Assembly: GCF_900104175.1 (NCBI RefSeq)
Contig: NZ_FNIX01000001.1
Coordinates: 124,001-188,000 of the forward strand
Length of the DNA: 64,000 nucleotides
Reading direction: 5' to 3'
Source: Lentzea jiangxiensis
GTDB lineage: Bacteria; Actinomycetota; Actinomycetes; Mycobacteriales; Pseudonocardiaceae
In this document: in pieces, positions 20,828-30,995 of the stretch
Layout: every line of letters starts with the position of its first letter
Numbering within the stretch: position 1 is the stretch's first letter
Notes under the pieces: model-generated
The model's input: the letters and a program-made list of their open reading frames with translations, nothing else
Told to the model about the DNA's origin: nothing
Databases searched by the model: none
Made by a program: the position numbers and the translations under genes

Positions 20828-22152
20828 CCCAGCAGTTCGTCGCAGCGGAGATCGGCGAGACCGCCAAGCTCCTCGCGGACGACCCGATCTGGCTGATCCT
20901 GGTCAAGGTCGTCGCGATCTTCGCGTTCCTCGTGGTCATGACGCTGTTCATGATCAACTGGGAGCGCAAGGTCGTCGCCCGGATGCAGCACCGCCCCGGC
21001 CCCAACCGGGTCGGCCCGAACGGCTGGCTGCAGTCGCTCGCGGACGGTCTGAAGCTCGCGTTCAAGGAAGACATCCGTCCGGTCCTCGCGGACAAGTGGG
21101 TGTTCTTCCTCGCGCCGGTGATCTCCTGCATCCCCGCGTTCCTCGCGTTCTCGGTGATCCCGCTCGCGGGCGAGGTCAACCTGTTCGGCGAGCAGACCGC
21201 GCTGCAGCTCGTCGACCTCCCGGTCGGCGTGCTCGTGGTGCTCGCCTGCTCCTCGATCGGCGTCTACGGCATCGTGCTGTCCGGCTGGGCCTCCGGCTCG
21301 CCGTACCCGCTGCTGGGCGCGCTGCGGTCGGCCGCGCAGGTGATCTCCTACGAGATCGCGATGGGCCTGTCGATCGTCGCGGTGATCATGTTCACCGGCT
21401 CGATGTCGACCGGTGACATCGTCGGCGCGCAGGCGTCCACCGTGCTCGGGTTCGCGCCCGGCTGGTTCGGCCTGCTGCTCTTCCCCAGCTTCGCGATCTA
21501 CGTCGTGTCGATGGTCGGCGAGACCAACCGCGCCCCGTTCGACCTCCCCGAGGCCGAGTCGGAGCTCGTCGGTGGCTTCCACACGGAGTACAGCTCGCTG
21601 AAGTTCGCGCTGTTCTTCCTCGCCGAGTACGTGAACATGGTGACCGTCTCGGCGCTCGCGACGACGCTCTTCCTCGGCGGCTACCACGCCCCGTGGAGCG
21701 GCGACTTCATGAACACCGGCTGGTGGGGCCTGCTCTGGTTCATCATCAAGACGCTGGCCTTCCTGTTCCTGTTCATCTGGCTGCGCGGCACGCTTCCCCG
21801 CATGCGCTACGACCAGTTCATGCGCCTGGGCTGGAAGGTGCTGGTCCCGACCAGCCTCGTCTGGATCATGGCCGTCGCGGTCATCCGCACCGGTGCGATC
21901 CAGCAGCTCTCCACGGCACAGCGGCTCATCGCGCTGGGCGTGGTCGTCGGCCTCGTGCTGCTGGTCTCGTTCCTGCTGCCGGACAAGAAGGTCCAGGACT
22001 CCAAGGGCGTTCCGCTCGCGGGTTCGGGCTTCCCCGTCCCGCCGCTCGACCTCGCGGTCCCCAAGTCAGCGCCCAAGCGCAAGGTCAAGGTTGCCACCAT
22101 CCCTGCCGACGACACCGCGAAGGCAGTCACCACCGGTAAGGAGGCTGAGTAG
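20824..22152 (+). CDS. nuoH: NADH-quinone oxidoreductase subunit H
   Basis: A 442-residue membrane subunit with eight or more helices that forms the quinone tunnel between the peripheral and membrane arms. Signatures are [19 protein letters not shown] near residue 43, KEDIRP near 82, and the loop [20 protein letters not shown] near 233 with conserved acidic residues. The last 60 residues form a soluble, basic, Pro/Lys-rich tail beyond the usual end. ATGA overlap with nuoG. Confidence 0.96.
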   Translation: MTQQFVAAEIGETAKLLADDPIWLILVKVVAIFAFLVVMTLFMINWERKVVARMQHRPGPNRVGPNGWLQSLADGLKLAFKEDIRPVLADKWVFFLAPVISCIPAFLAFSVIPLAGEVNLFGEQTALQLVDLPVGVLVVLACSSIGVYGIVLSGWASGSPYPLLGALRSAAQVISYEIAMGLSIVAVIMFTGSMSTGDIVGAQASTVLGFAPGWFGLLLFPSFAIYVVSMVGETNRAPFDLPEAESELVGGFHTEYSSLKFALFFLAEYVNMVTVSALATTLFLGGYHAPWSGDFMNTGWWGLLWFIIKTLAFLFLFIWLRGTLPRMRYDQFMRLGWKVLVPTSLVWIMAVAVIRTGAIQQLSTAQRLIALGVVVGLVLLVSFLLPDKKVQDSKGVPLAGSGFPVPPLDLAVPKSAPKRKVKVATIPADDTAKAVTTGKEAE

Positions 22153-22154
22153 GG

Positions 22155-22670
22155 ATGTTCGAGTCCCTGAAAGGCTTCGGCGTCACCTTCGGCACCATGT
22201 TCAAGAAGGTGGTGACGGAGGAGTACCCCGAGGTCAAGAAGGTGACCGCGCCGCGGTTCCACGGTCGTCACCAGCTGAACCGGCACCCGGACGGGCTGGA
22301 GAAGTGCGTCGGCTGCGAGCTGTGCGCGTGGGCCTGCCCCGCGGACGCGATCTTCGTCGAGGGTGGCGACAACACCGAGGAGGCGCGCTACTCACCCGGT
22401 GAGCGCTTCGGTGCCGACTACCAGATCAACTACCTGCGCTGCATCGGCTGCGGCCTGTGCATCGAGGCCTGCCCGACCCGTTCGCTCACGATGACGAACG
22501 AGTACGAGCTGGCCGACGACAACCGCCAGGACCTGATCTTCACGAAGGAGGACCTGCTCGCCCCGCTGCTGCCCGGCATGGAGCAGCCGCCGCACCCGAT
22601 GCGGCTCGGCGAGAACGAGCAGGACTACTACGTGAACGGTCCGCGGCTCGCCAAGGAGGCCCAGCAGTGA
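22155..22670 (+). CDS. nuoI: NADH-quinone oxidoreductase subunit I
   Basis: A 171-residue ferredoxin-like subunit with clusters N6a and N6b. Two complete CxxCxxCxxxCP motifs are visible: [12 protein letters not shown] near residue 49 and [12 protein letters not shown] near 96. It passes electrons from NuoG towards NuoB. It starts two bases after the nuoH stop and overlaps nuoJ. A divergent second NuoI-like protein is encoded at 45266-45718. Confidence 0.96.
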   Translation: MFESLKGFGVTFGTMFKKVVTEEYPEVKKVTAPRFHGRHQLNRHPDGLEKCVGCELCAWACPADAIFVEGGDNTEEARYSPGERFGADYQINYLRCIGCGLCIEACPTRSLTMTNEYELADDNRQDLIFTKEDLLAPLLPGMEQPPHPMRLGENEQDYYVNGPRLAKEAQQ

Positions 22671-23515
22671 GCCTCCTCGCGTTCCTCGCCCAGCAGCCGG
22701 AACCGGTGCAGCGCGCGGTCGACACCGTCACCACCGGCGAGGCGATCTCGTTCTGGGTGCTCGGCCCGCTCGCGCTGGCCGGCGCGCTCGGCATGCTCTT
22801 CGCGCGCAACGCGGTGCACTCCGCGCTGTGGCTCGTCGTGACGATGCTCAGCCTCGGTGTGCTCTACATGGTCCAGCAGGCGCCGTTCCTCGGCTTCGTG
22901 CAGATCATCGTCTACACCGGCGCGATCATGATGCTGTTCCTGTTCGTGCTCATGATGGTCGGCCGCGACAGCTCGGACTCCGTGGTCGAGGTCATCCGCG
23001 GGCAACGGCTCGCGGCCGCGTTGCTCGGCATCGGCTTCGCCGTGCTGATGGTCGCCTCGATCGCCCGCGCGCTCACCTCGGTGCAGTCCGCCGGCCTGGC
23101 CGAGGCGAACACCACCAACGGCGGCAACGTCGGCAACATCGGCACGAAGCTCTTCACGGAGTACCTCTTCGCGTTCGAGCTCACCTCGGCGCTGCTGATC
23201 ACCGCCGCCCTCGGCGCGATGATCCTGGCGTTCGTCGGCCGCGACGGGAAGCCCGCCAAGAAGACGCAGAAGGAACTCGTCGAGGAGCGCTTCCAGGAGG
23301 GCAAGCGGGTCGGGTCCATTCCCGGCCCGGGTGTCTTCGCCACCGCGAACTCGGTGGCCACCCCCGCCCTGCTGCCCGACGGCAGCGTCGCGGAGGAGTC
23401 GCTGTTCGACGTCATCGAGGCGACCGACAGGTCCGCCCTCTCGGACGACGTCTCCGAGGTCGCGGGCACCGGTCACCAGCCGGACTCGCACGCGCTCAAG
23501 GGAAGTGAGTCGTGA
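22667..23515 (+). CDS. nuoJ: NADH-quinone oxidoreductase subunit J
   Basis: A 282-residue membrane subunit with five helices in the first 190 residues. The conserved [20 protein letters not shown] segment near 73 contains the pi-bulge-forming helix 3. A hydrophilic tail of about 90 residues follows, acidic towards its end, longer than in most bacteria but common in actinobacteria. The start is a GTG overlapping the nuoI stop; the stop overlaps nuoK. Confidence 0.94.
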   Translation: MSLLAFLAQQPEPVQRAVDTVTTGEAISFWVLGPLALAGALGMLFARNAVHSALWLVVTMLSLGVLYMVQQAPFLGFVQIIVYTGAIMMLFLFVLMMVGRDSSDSVVEVIRGQRLAAALLGIGFAVLMVASIARALTSVQSAGLAEANTTNGGNVGNIGTKLFTEYLFAFELTSALLITAALGAMILAFVGRDGKPAKKTQKELVEERFQEGKRVGSIPGPGVFATANSVATPALLPDGSVAEESLFDVIEATDRSALSDDVSEVAGTGHQPDSHALKGSES

Positions 23516-23811
23516 CTCCCACGTACTACCTGCTGCTGTCGGCACTGCTGTTCAGCATCGGCGCCGTCGGTGTCCTGGTGCGGCGCAACGCCATCGTGGT
23601 CTTCATGTGCGTCGAGCTCATGCTCAACGCGGTCAACCTGAGCCTCGTGACGTTCGCGCGGATCAACGGCTCGCTCGACGGTCAGGTGATGGCGTTCTTC
23701 GTGATGGTCGTCGCCGCGGCGGAGGTCGTCGTCGGCCTCGCGATCATCATGTCCATCTTCCGGACGCGTCGCTCGGCCTCGGTCGACGACTCGAACCTGC
23801 TGAAGTACTGA
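23512..23811 (+). CDS. nuoK: NADH-quinone oxidoreductase subunit K
   Basis: A 99-residue, three-helix membrane subunit. The conserved [17 protein letters not shown] stretch near 38 contains the proton-pathway glutamate, and [15 protein letters not shown] near 67 contains the second. Starts at GTG overlapping nuoJ. Confidence 0.95.
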   Translation: MTPTYYLLLSALLFSIGAVGVLVRRNAIVVFMCVELMLNAVNLSLVTFARINGSLDGQVMAFFVMVVAAAEVVVGLAIIMSIFRTRRSASVDDSNLLKY

Positions 23812-23821
23812 GGGGTCACCG

Positions 23822-25759
23822 GTGACGGAACCTGTTGTCGCCAGCGGGGTCGCGAGCTTCGCCTGGTTGCTGTTGGCGCTGCCCGCGTTCGGCGCGGCGG
23901 TGCTGTTGGTCAGTGGTCGGCGCGCGGACAGGTGGGGCCACCTGCTCGGCAGCGCCACGCTGCTGGCGTCGTTCGGCTACGCGCTCGCGCTGTTCTTCTC
24001 GACGCTCGGTGTGTCGAACCCCGAGGAACGGGTGCAGAACCTGCACCTGTTCAACTGGATCGACGTCAACGCGCTGACCGTCGAGTTCGGACTGCGGCTC
24101 GACCCGCTGTCGCTCACGTTCGTGCTGCTGATCACCGGTGTGGGCTCGCTGATCCACATCTACTCGATCGGCTACATGGCGCACGAGGAGGGCAGGCGCA
24201 AGTTCTTCGCCTACCTCAACCTCTTCGTCTCGGCGATGCTCCTGCTGGTGCTGGGCAACGGTTTCGTGACCCTGTACTTCGGCTGGGAGGGCGTCGGTCT
24301 CGCCTCGTACCTGCTGATCGGCTGGTACCAGTACAAGCCGGAAGCGGCATCGGCGGCCAAGAAGGCCTTCCTGATGAACCGCGTCGGTGACCTGGGCCTC
24401 GCGATCGCGATCTTCCTGATGTTCAACCGCCTCGGCAGCACGCAGTACACCGAGGTCTTCGCGCGGGTGAGCGAGTTCTCCTCCGCCGAGGTCCTCGCGA
24501 TCACGCTGCTGCTGCTCCTGGGCGCCTGCGGCAAGTCGGGCCAGTTCCCGCTCCAGGCCTGGTTGCCGGACGCGATGGCCGGCCCGACCCCGGTGTCCGC
24601 CCTGATCCACGCGGCGACGATGGTCACCGCGGGCGTGTACCTGATCGCCCGCTCGAACCCGCTCTACAACCTGAGCGCGGACGGCCGCCTGGTCGTGATG
24701 ATCATCGGTGGCGTCACGCTGCTGATCGGCTGCGTCATCGGTTGCGCCTACGACGACTTCAAGAAGGTCCTGGCGTACTCGACGGTCTCGCAGATCGGCT
24801 ACATGATCCTCGCGGTGGGCCTCGGCCCGATCGGGTACGCGCTCGGCATCATGCACCTGCTGACGCACGGCTTCTTCAAGGCCGGGCTCTTCCTCGGTGC
24901 CGGTTCGGTCATGCACGGCATGAACGACGAGGGCAACATCCGCCGGATGGGCGGGCTCTACAAGTTCCTGCCGATCACCTTCGTCACGTGGACGCTCGGT
25001 TACCTCGCGCTGATCGGCATCCCGCCGTTCGCGGGCTACTTCTCGAAGGACGCCATCATCGCGGCGGCGTTCGGCGCGGAGGGCTGGCGCGGGTACGTCT
25101 TCGGCGGTGTCGCGCTGCTCGGTGCCGCGCTGACCGCGTTCTACATGACGCGCCTGCTGATCCTGGTCTTCCTGGGCAAGCCCCGCTGGAAGGACCTGAA
25201 GGCGGAGAACGGCAAGGACTACCACCCGCACGAGTCCCCGCTGTCGATGACCGTTCCGATGATCATCCTCGCGGTCGGCTCCGTCGCCGGTGGCTGGTTC
25301 CTCTCCTCCGGTGGCCGTCTCGCCGGGTGGCTCGAGCCCTCGCTGGGCGAACTGCAGGAGTCGCACGGCGTGCTGTCGCACGGCATGGTCGGGATCCTGA
25401 CCGTCGCCCTGTCGCTCGTCGGCGCCGGCCTCGCGTTCCTGCTCTTCGGCCGCGGCAAGCAGCCGGTCGAGCGGCCGGAGCGGGTGTCGTTCCCGGTGCG
25501 CGCGGCCCGTGCGGACCTCTACGGCAACGCACTGAACGAGGCCCTCTTCGCGCGGCCGGGCACCTGGCTCACGCGCGCGCTGGTGTACCTCGACCTCAAG
25601 GGCGTCGACGGTGTGGTCAACGGCACCGCGGCGCTGCTCGGCGGTAGCTCCGGCCGGTTGCGCAGGCTGCAGACCGGGTTCGTCCGCTCCTACGCACTGT
25701 CCATGCTGCTGGGCTCGATCTTCGTGCTCGGGGCGCTCCTGGTGGTGAGGTTCTCGTGA
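23822..25759 (+). CDS. nuoL: NADH-quinone oxidoreductase subunit L
   Basis: A 645-residue antiporter-like proton-pumping subunit at the distal end of the membrane arm. The family core includes NLFVSAMLLLVLGNGFVTLY near residue 137 and FGWEGVGLASYLLIGWYQ near 157, with the key glutamate. ACGKSGQFPLQAWLPDAMAG near 237 supplies the lysine and LIHAATMVTAGVYL follows. The C-terminal part would form the long lateral helix and final anchor. Starts at GTG 10 bases after nuoK and overlaps nuoM. Confidence 0.96.
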   Translation: MTEPVVASGVASFAWLLLALPAFGAAVLLVSGRRADRWGHLLGSATLLASFGYALALFFSTLGVSNPEERVQNLHLFNWIDVNALTVEFGLRLDPLSLTFVLLITGVGSLIHIYSIGYMAHEEGRRKFFAYLNLFVSAMLLLVLGNGFVTLYFGWEGVGLASYLLIGWYQYKPEAASAAKKAFLMNRVGDLGLAIAIFLMFNRLGSTQYTEVFARVSEFSSAEVLAITLLLLLGACGKSGQFPLQAWLPDAMAGPTPVSALIHAATMVTAGVYLIARSNPLYNLSADGRLVVMIIGGVTLLIGCVIGCAYDDFKKVLAYSTVSQIGYMILAVGLGPIGYALGIMHLLTHGFFKAGLFLGAGSVMHGMNDEGNIRRMGGLYKFLPITFVTWTLGYLALIGIPPFAGYFSKDAIIAAAFGAEGWRGYVFGGVALLGAALTAFYMTRLLILVFLGKPRWKDLKAENGKDYHPHESPLSMTVPMIILAVGSVAGGWFLSSGGRLAGWLEPSLGELQESHGVLSHGMVGILTVALSLVGAGLAFLLFGRGKQPVERPERVSFPVRAARADLYGNALNEALFARPGTWLTRALVYLDLKGVDGVVNGTAALLGGSSGRLRRLQTGFVRSYALSMLLGSIFVLGALLVVRFS

Positions 25760-27324
25760 GCTGGGTTCTGATCGCACTCATGGTGGTGCCGCTCGTCGGC
25801 GCACTGGTGGTGGCGTTCCTGCGCAAGAACGACCGCACGGCCAAGCTCGCCGCACTGGCGATCTCGCTCGTGGAGCTCGTGCTCGCCGTTCTGCTGTGGA
25901 CCGCCTACGACCCGGACGGCGAGCGCATCCAGCTCGCCTCGGGCGTCGACTGGATCCCGGCGTTCGGCGTGCGGCTGTCGTTCGGCATCGACGGCATCGC
26001 GCTGGTGATGATCGCGGTCATCGCGCTGCTGATCCCGCTGGTGATCGGCGCGGGCTGGGCGGAGAAGCTGCCCGCCGGCCGTTCGCAGGGCGGCTACCTC
26101 GCGCTGATCCTCGTGCAGGAGGCCGTGACGGTCGCGGTGTTCGCCGCCACCGACGTCTTCCTGTTCTACGTGCTGTTCGAGGTCATGCTCATCCCGATGT
26201 ACTTCCTGATCGGCGGCTACGGCGGCGCGCGCAGGCAGTACGCGGCGGTCAAGTTCTTCCTGTACTCGTTCCTCGGCGGCCTGATCATGCTGGCCTCCGC
26301 GATCGGCGCCTACGCGATGGCGTCGGACGAGCTGGGCAAGGGCACGTTCGACTGGGCGACGCTCGTGACCGTGGTCCGCGACGCCGACTCGACGACGCAG
26401 ACCTGGCTGTTCCTCGGCTTCTTCCTCGCGTTCGCGATCAAGGCGCCGCTCGTGCCGTTCCACACCTGGCTGCCCGACGCGGCCGCCGAGGCGCCCATCG
26501 GCGTCACGGTGATCGTCGTCGGCATCCTCGACAAGGTCGGCACGTTCGGCATGCTGCGCTACCTGCTGCCGATGTTCCCGGAGGCGTCGAAGAACCTGGC
26601 GCCGTTCGTGCTCGTGCTCGCGGTGGCCGGTGTCCTCTACGGATCGCTGCTCGCCACGGGCCAGCGGGACATGAAGCGGTTCCTGGCCTACGTCTCGATC
26701 GCGCACTTCGGCTTCATCGCGCTCGGCATCTTCTCGTTCACGTCGCAGGCCGGCGTGGGCTCGGTGTCGTACATGCTCAACCACTCGATCTCGACCGGCA
26801 TGCTGATCCTGGTGATCGGCATGGTGATCGCGCGCGGTGGTTCGTCGCAGATCTCCGACTACGGCGGCATGTCGAAGGTGGCGCCGCTGCTCGCCGGCAT
26901 GCTGCTGCTCTCCGGTCTGACCACCCTGTCGCTGCCGGGCACGAACTCGTTCGTCTCGGAGTTCCTGGTGCTGATCGGCTCTTTCCCGACGCAGCCGGTG
27001 TTCACGATCATCGCAACGGTCGGCATGGTGCTCGCGGCGCTCTACGTGCTGTGGCTCTACCAGCGGATCATGACCGGCCCGCTGCGCGGCGACGCCCTCA
27101 TCGGCGCCGCGGCCGGTCCGGGCGCCGTCGGCGACCCGGAGCGCAAGACCGCCATCGGCGACCTCACCAAGCGCGAGATCGCCGTGCTGGCACCGCTCGT
27201 TGTCATCGTGCTGGCACTCGGGTTCTACCCGCAGCCGGTGCTCGACGTCATCACCCCGACTGTCGGGGCGACGCTGACCGAGGTCGGCGTGACCGACCCG
27301 GTCACCGTGCAGGAAGGCAAGTGA
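25756..27324 (+). CDS. nuoM: NADH-quinone oxidoreductase subunit M
   Basis: A 522-residue proton-pumping subunit with about 14 helices. The conserved YVLFEVMLIPMYFLIGGYGG near residue 137 carries the catalytic glutamate, and AIKAPLVPFHTWLPDAAAEA near 227 carries the key lysine. YVSIAHFGFIALGIF near 313 follows the family pattern. GTG start overlapping nuoL; the nuoN GTG follows one base after its stop. Confidence 0.96.
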   Translation: MSWVLIALMVVPLVGALVVAFLRKNDRTAKLAALAISLVELVLAVLLWTAYDPDGERIQLASGVDWIPAFGVRLSFGIDGIALVMIAVIALLIPLVIGAGWAEKLPAGRSQGGYLALILVQEAVTVAVFAATDVFLFYVLFEVMLIPMYFLIGGYGGARRQYAAVKFFLYSFLGGLIMLASAIGAYAMASDELGKGTFDWATLVTVVRDADSTTQTWLFLGFFLAFAIKAPLVPFHTWLPDAAAEAPIGVTVIVVGILDKVGTFGMLRYLLPMFPEASKNLAPFVLVLAVAGVLYGSLLATGQRDMKRFLAYVSIAHFGFIALGIFSFTSQAGVGSVSYMLNHSISTGMLILVIGMVIARGGSSQISDYGGMSKVAPLLAGMLLLSGLTTLSLPGTNSFVSEFLVLIGSFPTQPVFTIIATVGMVLAALYVLWLYQRIMTGPLRGDALIGAAAGPGAVGDPERKTAIGDLTKREIAVLAPLVVIVLALGFYPQPVLDVITPTVGATLTEVGVTDPVTVQEGK

Positions 27325-27325
27325 C

Positions 27326-28903
27326 GTGAACCTTCTCGTCGCTCAGGCGCAGACGATCGAGGCGCCGGAGATCGATTACGGCGCCATCGCGCCGCTGCTG
27401 GTCGTGCTCGGTGCCGCGTGCATCAGCGTGCTGCTGGAAGCGTTGCTGCCCAAGCACCAGCGCTGGGCCGTGCAGCTCGTCCTGACGCTCGTCACGCTGG
27501 TCGGCGCGACCGGTGCGCTGATCCTCTACGCGACGTCGGAGCGTCCCGAGCAGGGCGTGGCGACGCTGGCGGGCGCGATCGCGGTCGACTCGCCGTCGCT
27601 CTTCCTGTGGGCCACGCTGCTGGTGCTCGGGTTCGGCTCGGTGCTGCTGATGGCCGACCGCTCGGTGGAGCCGGGCGGTGCGTTCGTGGCGCAGGCCGCG
27701 ATCCGCCCCGGCACGATCCAGGACCGCGCGCAGGCGACGAAGACCGGCATGCAGACCGAGATCTTCCCGCTCACGCTGTTCGCGCTCGGCGGCATGATGA
27801 CGTTCGTCGCCTCGAACGACCTGCTGACGATGTTCATCGCGCTGGAAGTCCTGTCGCTGCCGCTGTACCTGCTGTGCGGCCTGGCTCGCCGCCGCCGCCT
27901 GCTCTCGCAGGAAGCGGCCGTGAAGTACTTCCTGCTCGGCGCGTTCGCCTCCGCGTTCTTCCTCTACGGCGTGGCTCTGCTGTACGGCTACGCGGGTTCG
28001 GTGAAGCTCTCGGCCATCGCGACCGCCGCGGGCGGCACGGACCGCTCCGACACGCTGCTGTTCGCGGGCTTCGGCCTGCTGGTGGTGGGTCTGCTGTTCA
28101 AGGCGGCCGTCGGTCCGTTCCACGCCTGGACCCCGGACGTGTACCAGGGCGCTCCGACGCCGGTGACGGCGTTCATGGCGGCCTGCACCAAGGTCGCCGC
28201 GTTCGGCGGCATCCTGCGCGTGCTCACGGTGGCGTTCGAGAACACGCAGTGGGAGTGGCGCGGCGTGCTCTACGGCGTCGCGGTCGTGTCGATGGTGATC
28301 GGCGCGGTCCTGGGTCTCACCCAGACCGACGTGAAGCGCATGATCGCGTACTCCTCCGTGGCGCACGCGGGCTTCCTGCTGATCGGCTCGATCGCGCTGA
28401 CCCCCGAGGGCGACGCCCCCGGTGTGAGCGCGACCATGTTCTACCTGCTGGCGTACGGCTTCACCACGATCGCCGCGTTCGGCATCGTGTCGCTGGTCCG
28501 CAACTCGGACGGCGAGGCGACGCACCTGTCGCAGTGGGCGGGTCTCGCCAAGCGGTCGCCGATCGTGGCGGGCGTCTTCACGTTCCTGCTGCTGGCCCTG
28601 GCCGGCATCCCGCTGACGTCCGGCTTCATCGGCAAGTTCGTCGTGTTCAGCGCGGCGATCGACGCCGGTCTGACGCCGCTCGTGGTGATCGCCCTCGTGG
28701 CCTCGGCCGTGGCGGCGTTCTTCTACCTGCGGGTGATCGTGCTGATGTACTTCAGCGACCCGGCCCCGGACGGCCCGACCGTCACGGTGCCCGGCGCGTT
28801 CACCACGATCGCGATCACGCTGGGCGCCGTCGTGACCTTGGTGCTCGGTCTGTGGCCCACCTTCGTGCTCGATTGGGCGGGTACCGGCACCTTCCTCAGC
28901 TAG
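27326..28903 (+). CDS. nuoN: NADH-quinone oxidoreductase subunit N
   Basis: A 525-residue proton-pumping subunit, last of the operon. Conserved segments are FIALEVLSLPLYLLCGLARR near residue 171, LFKAAVGPFHAWTPDVYQGA near 257 and AYSSVAHAGFLLIG near 341. No hairpin separates it from the polyprenyl synthase 19 bases downstream, so readthrough into that gene is likely in addition to the latter's own promoter. Confidence 0.96.
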   Translation: MNLLVAQAQTIEAPEIDYGAIAPLLVVLGAACISVLLEALLPKHQRWAVQLVLTLVTLVGATGALILYATSERPEQGVATLAGAIAVDSPSLFLWATLLVLGFGSVLLMADRSVEPGGAFVAQAAIRPGTIQDRAQATKTGMQTEIFPLTLFALGGMMTFVASNDLLTMFIALEVLSLPLYLLCGLARRRRLLSQEAAVKYFLLGAFASAFFLYGVALLYGYAGSVKLSAIATAAGGTDRSDTLLFAGFGLLVVGLLFKAAVGPFHAWTPDVYQGAPTPVTAFMAACTKVAAFGGILRVLTVAFENTQWEWRGVLYGVAVVSMVIGAVLGLTQTDVKRMIAYSSVAHAGFLLIGSIALTPEGDAPGVSATMFYLLAYGFTTIAAFGIVSLVRNSDGEATHLSQWAGLAKRSPIVAGVFTFLLLALAGIPLTSGFIGKFVVFSAAIDAGLTPLVVIALVASAVAAFFYLRVIVLMYFSDPAPDGPTVTVPGAFTTIAITLGAVVTLVLGLWPTFVLDWAGTGTFLS

Positions 28904-28910
28904 GTGTACG

Positions 28911-28916
28911 TAGTCT
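28911..28916 (+). promoter_or_regulatory. Candidate leaderless -10 element of the polyprenyl synthase gene
   Basis: TAGTCT followed by six bases and then GTG 28923, with the same hexamer and spacing as before menG. It lies in the 19-base gap after nuoN. Confidence 0.4.
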
Positions 28917-28922
28917 GCTGGT

Positions 28923-29924
28923 GTGACCAGTAGCGAGCATGAGGGACCGGGGTTCGCGTTGGTGGACCCCGTGCTCACCGAGGTAGTCCAGGACGGCCTG
29001 GCCGAGGTGGAGCGCAACCTGCACGACGTCGTGCAGAGCGAGTTCCACCCGGTCACGGAAACCTCGCTTCACCTTGTGGAGGCGGGCGGGAAGCGGATCC
29101 GCCCGCTCTTCACACTGCTCGCATCGCAGTTCGGCGCCGACTGGGACCGGGACAAGGTCATCAAGGCCGCCACTGTGGTCGAGCTCACCCACCTCGCGAC
29201 GCTCTACCACGACGACGTCATGGACGAGGCGACCATGCGGCGCGGAGCGGTCTCCGCGAACGTCAAGTGGGACAACAGCATCGCGATCCTGACGGGCGAC
29301 TTCCTGTTCGCCCACGCGTCCCGGCTGACCGCCGACCTGGGGACGGACGCGGCGCGGATCATCGCGGAGACGTTCTCGGTCCTCGTGACCGGCCAGATGC
29401 GCGAGACCGTCGGCCCGCAGCCCGGCGAGGACCCGATCTCCCACTACCTCAAGGTGATCGAGGAGAAGACCGGCGTCCTGATCGCCACCGCGGCGCTGTT
29501 CGGCGGCATGTTCTCCGACGCGACCGACGAGCAGACGGACGCCCTGCGCCGGTACGCCGAGGTGATCGGGGCCGCGTTCCAGATCTCGGACGACGTGATC
29601 GACATCGCTTCCCCGTCCGCCGAGTCCGGCAAGACGCCGGGCACCGACCTGCGCGAGGGCGTGAAGACGCTGCCGATGCTCCACTCGCTCGCCGACCCGT
29701 CCGAGACGCGCCTGCACGAGCTGCTGGCGGGACCGATCACCGACGACGCGCTGGTGGACGAGGCCCTCGAGCTGCTGCGGAAGTCCTCGGGCATGGACAA
29801 GGCCCGCGAGACCCTCGACGACTACGCGGACCGGGCCCGCACGGAGCTGGGCAAGCTGCCGCCGTGCGCCGCCCGGGACGCGTTGGAGGAACTCGCGACG
29901 TATGTGGTGGAACGCACGCGCTAG
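28923..29924 (+). CDS. Long-chain polyprenyl diphosphate synthase
   Basis: A 333-residue trans-isoprenyl diphosphate synthase. Both aspartate-rich motifs are present: DDVMD in LATLYHDDVMDEATMRRG near residue 97 and DDVID in AFQISDDVIDIASPS near 222. GGKRIRPLFTLLASQFG near 56 contributes the isopentenyl-diphosphate site. The M. tuberculosis gene in the equivalent place is grcC1; the likely product is the octa- or nonaprenyl chain of menaquinone, but chain length cannot be read with certainty. Its tail-to-tail neighbour rarD overlaps its 3' end by four bases. Confidence 0.9.
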   Translation: MTSSEHEGPGFALVDPVLTEVVQDGLAEVERNLHDVVQSEFHPVTETSLHLVEAGGKRIRPLFTLLASQFGADWDRDKVIKAATVVELTHLATLYHDDVMDEATMRRGAVSANVKWDNSIAILTGDFLFAHASRLTADLGTDAARIIAETFSVLVTGQMRETVGPQPGEDPISHYLKVIEEKTGVLIATAALFGGMFSDATDEQTDALRRYAEVIGAAFQISDDVIDIASPSAESGKTPGTDLREGVKTLPMLHSLADPSETRLHELLAGPITDDALVDEALELLRKSSGMDKARETLDDYADRARTELGKLPPCAARDALEELATYVVERTR

Positions 29925-30886
29925 GTCCGGCTGGCCGGCGCGAGCGCCTGCTTGCGCCGGTTCCGCACCGCGTCGACGGTGAAGATCGTCAGGGCCAGCC
30001 ACACCAGGCCGAACCCGATCCACCGGCTGGCCGGCATCGGTTCGTGCACGACGAACACGCCCCACGCGAACTGCAGGACCGGCGCGATGTACTGCAGCAT
30101 CCCCATGGTGCTCAGCGGGATCAGCCGGGCACCCGCGCCGAACGCCAGCAACGGGATCACCGTCACGATGCCGGTGCTGACGAGGAGCAGGGCGTGGCCG
30201 GTGCCGGCCGCGGCGAACGTGTTCGCGGTGCCGAGCGTGAGCAGGTAGATCAACGCGATCGGCGCGACGACGGCGTTCTCGGCGGTGAGGCTGGAGATCG
30301 CGTCCAGCGGGACCTTCTTCTTCAGCAGGCCGTAGATGCCGAACGAGCAGGCCAGCACCAGCGAGATCACCGGCAGCCGGCCGTAGTCGATGGTGAGCAC
30401 GATCACAGCGATCACGGCCACGGTGATGGCCGCGACCTGAGTGATGCGCAATCGTTCCTTGAGGAAGATCATGCCCAGTGCCACGCTCACCAACGGGTTG
30501 ATGAAGTAGCCGAGTGCGGCCTCGACGACATGATGGCTGTTCACGGCGTAGATGTACGTTCCCCAGTTGACCGTGATCAGAACGGCCGCTGCGGTGACGA
30601 TGAGCCAGCCCTGTCCTGACAGGTCGAGCAGAGGACGCCACCGCCGGAGCACCACGACGACGATGGCTAGCACGACGAACGACCAGACGATCCGGTGTGC
30701 GAGCACCTCGACCGGCTGGGCGGGTACGAGGAGTGGCCAGTACGCCGGGAACAGACCCCAGAGGACGTAGGCGATTACGCCGTAGGTGACCCCTCGCCCC
30801 TGGGTGTGAACTTCTGGCGAAGTGCTGGCAGAGGTTGTCAGAGGGGGCACAAAATCCCACTCTACGCTGGGCTTTCCGCCCGTCAT
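29921..30886 (-). CDS. rarD: RarD-type EamA-family transporter
   Basis: A 321-residue inner-membrane protein of the drug/metabolite transporter superfamily with about ten helices. After a hydrophilic N-terminus of about 30 residues, [18 protein letters not shown] and a RIVWSF-type stretch mark the RarD subgroup. The duplicated EamA layout is clear from the repeated helices. RarD proteins are described as chloramphenicol-sensitivity or permease proteins; substrate unknown. The C-terminus is basic ([14 protein letters not shown]). Confidence 0.85.
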   Translation of the reverse strand: MTGGKPSVEWDFVPPLTTSASTSPEVHTQGRGVTYGVIAYVLWGLFPAYWPLLVPAQPVEVLAHRIVWSFVVLAIVVVVLRRWRPLLDLSGQGWLIVTAAAVLITVNWGTYIYAVNSHHVVEAALGYFINPLVSVALGMIFLKERLRITQVAAITVAVIAVIVLTIDYGRLPVISLVLACSFGIYGLLKKKVPLDAISSLTAENAVVAPIALIYLLTLGTANTFAAAGTGHALLLVSTGIVTVIPLLAFGAGARLIPLSTMGMLQYIAPVLQFAWGVFVVHEPMPASRWIGFGLVWLALTIFTVDAVRNRRKQALAPASRT

Positions 30887-30995
30887 TTGCGCTGAACGGC
30901 GTAGTGGCGGAGCATCATCAAAGGCACTGTAGTTTGGCCATGCTCACCCTTCCGAGTGAGTGAGGTCGGAGTGTGGTCGTAGAAGGGGCTTACCC

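Noticed and set aside
23816..25777. Long minus-strand open frame opposite nuoL
   Set aside because: Shadow frame with a repetitive Arg/Glu/His-rich product and no family features.
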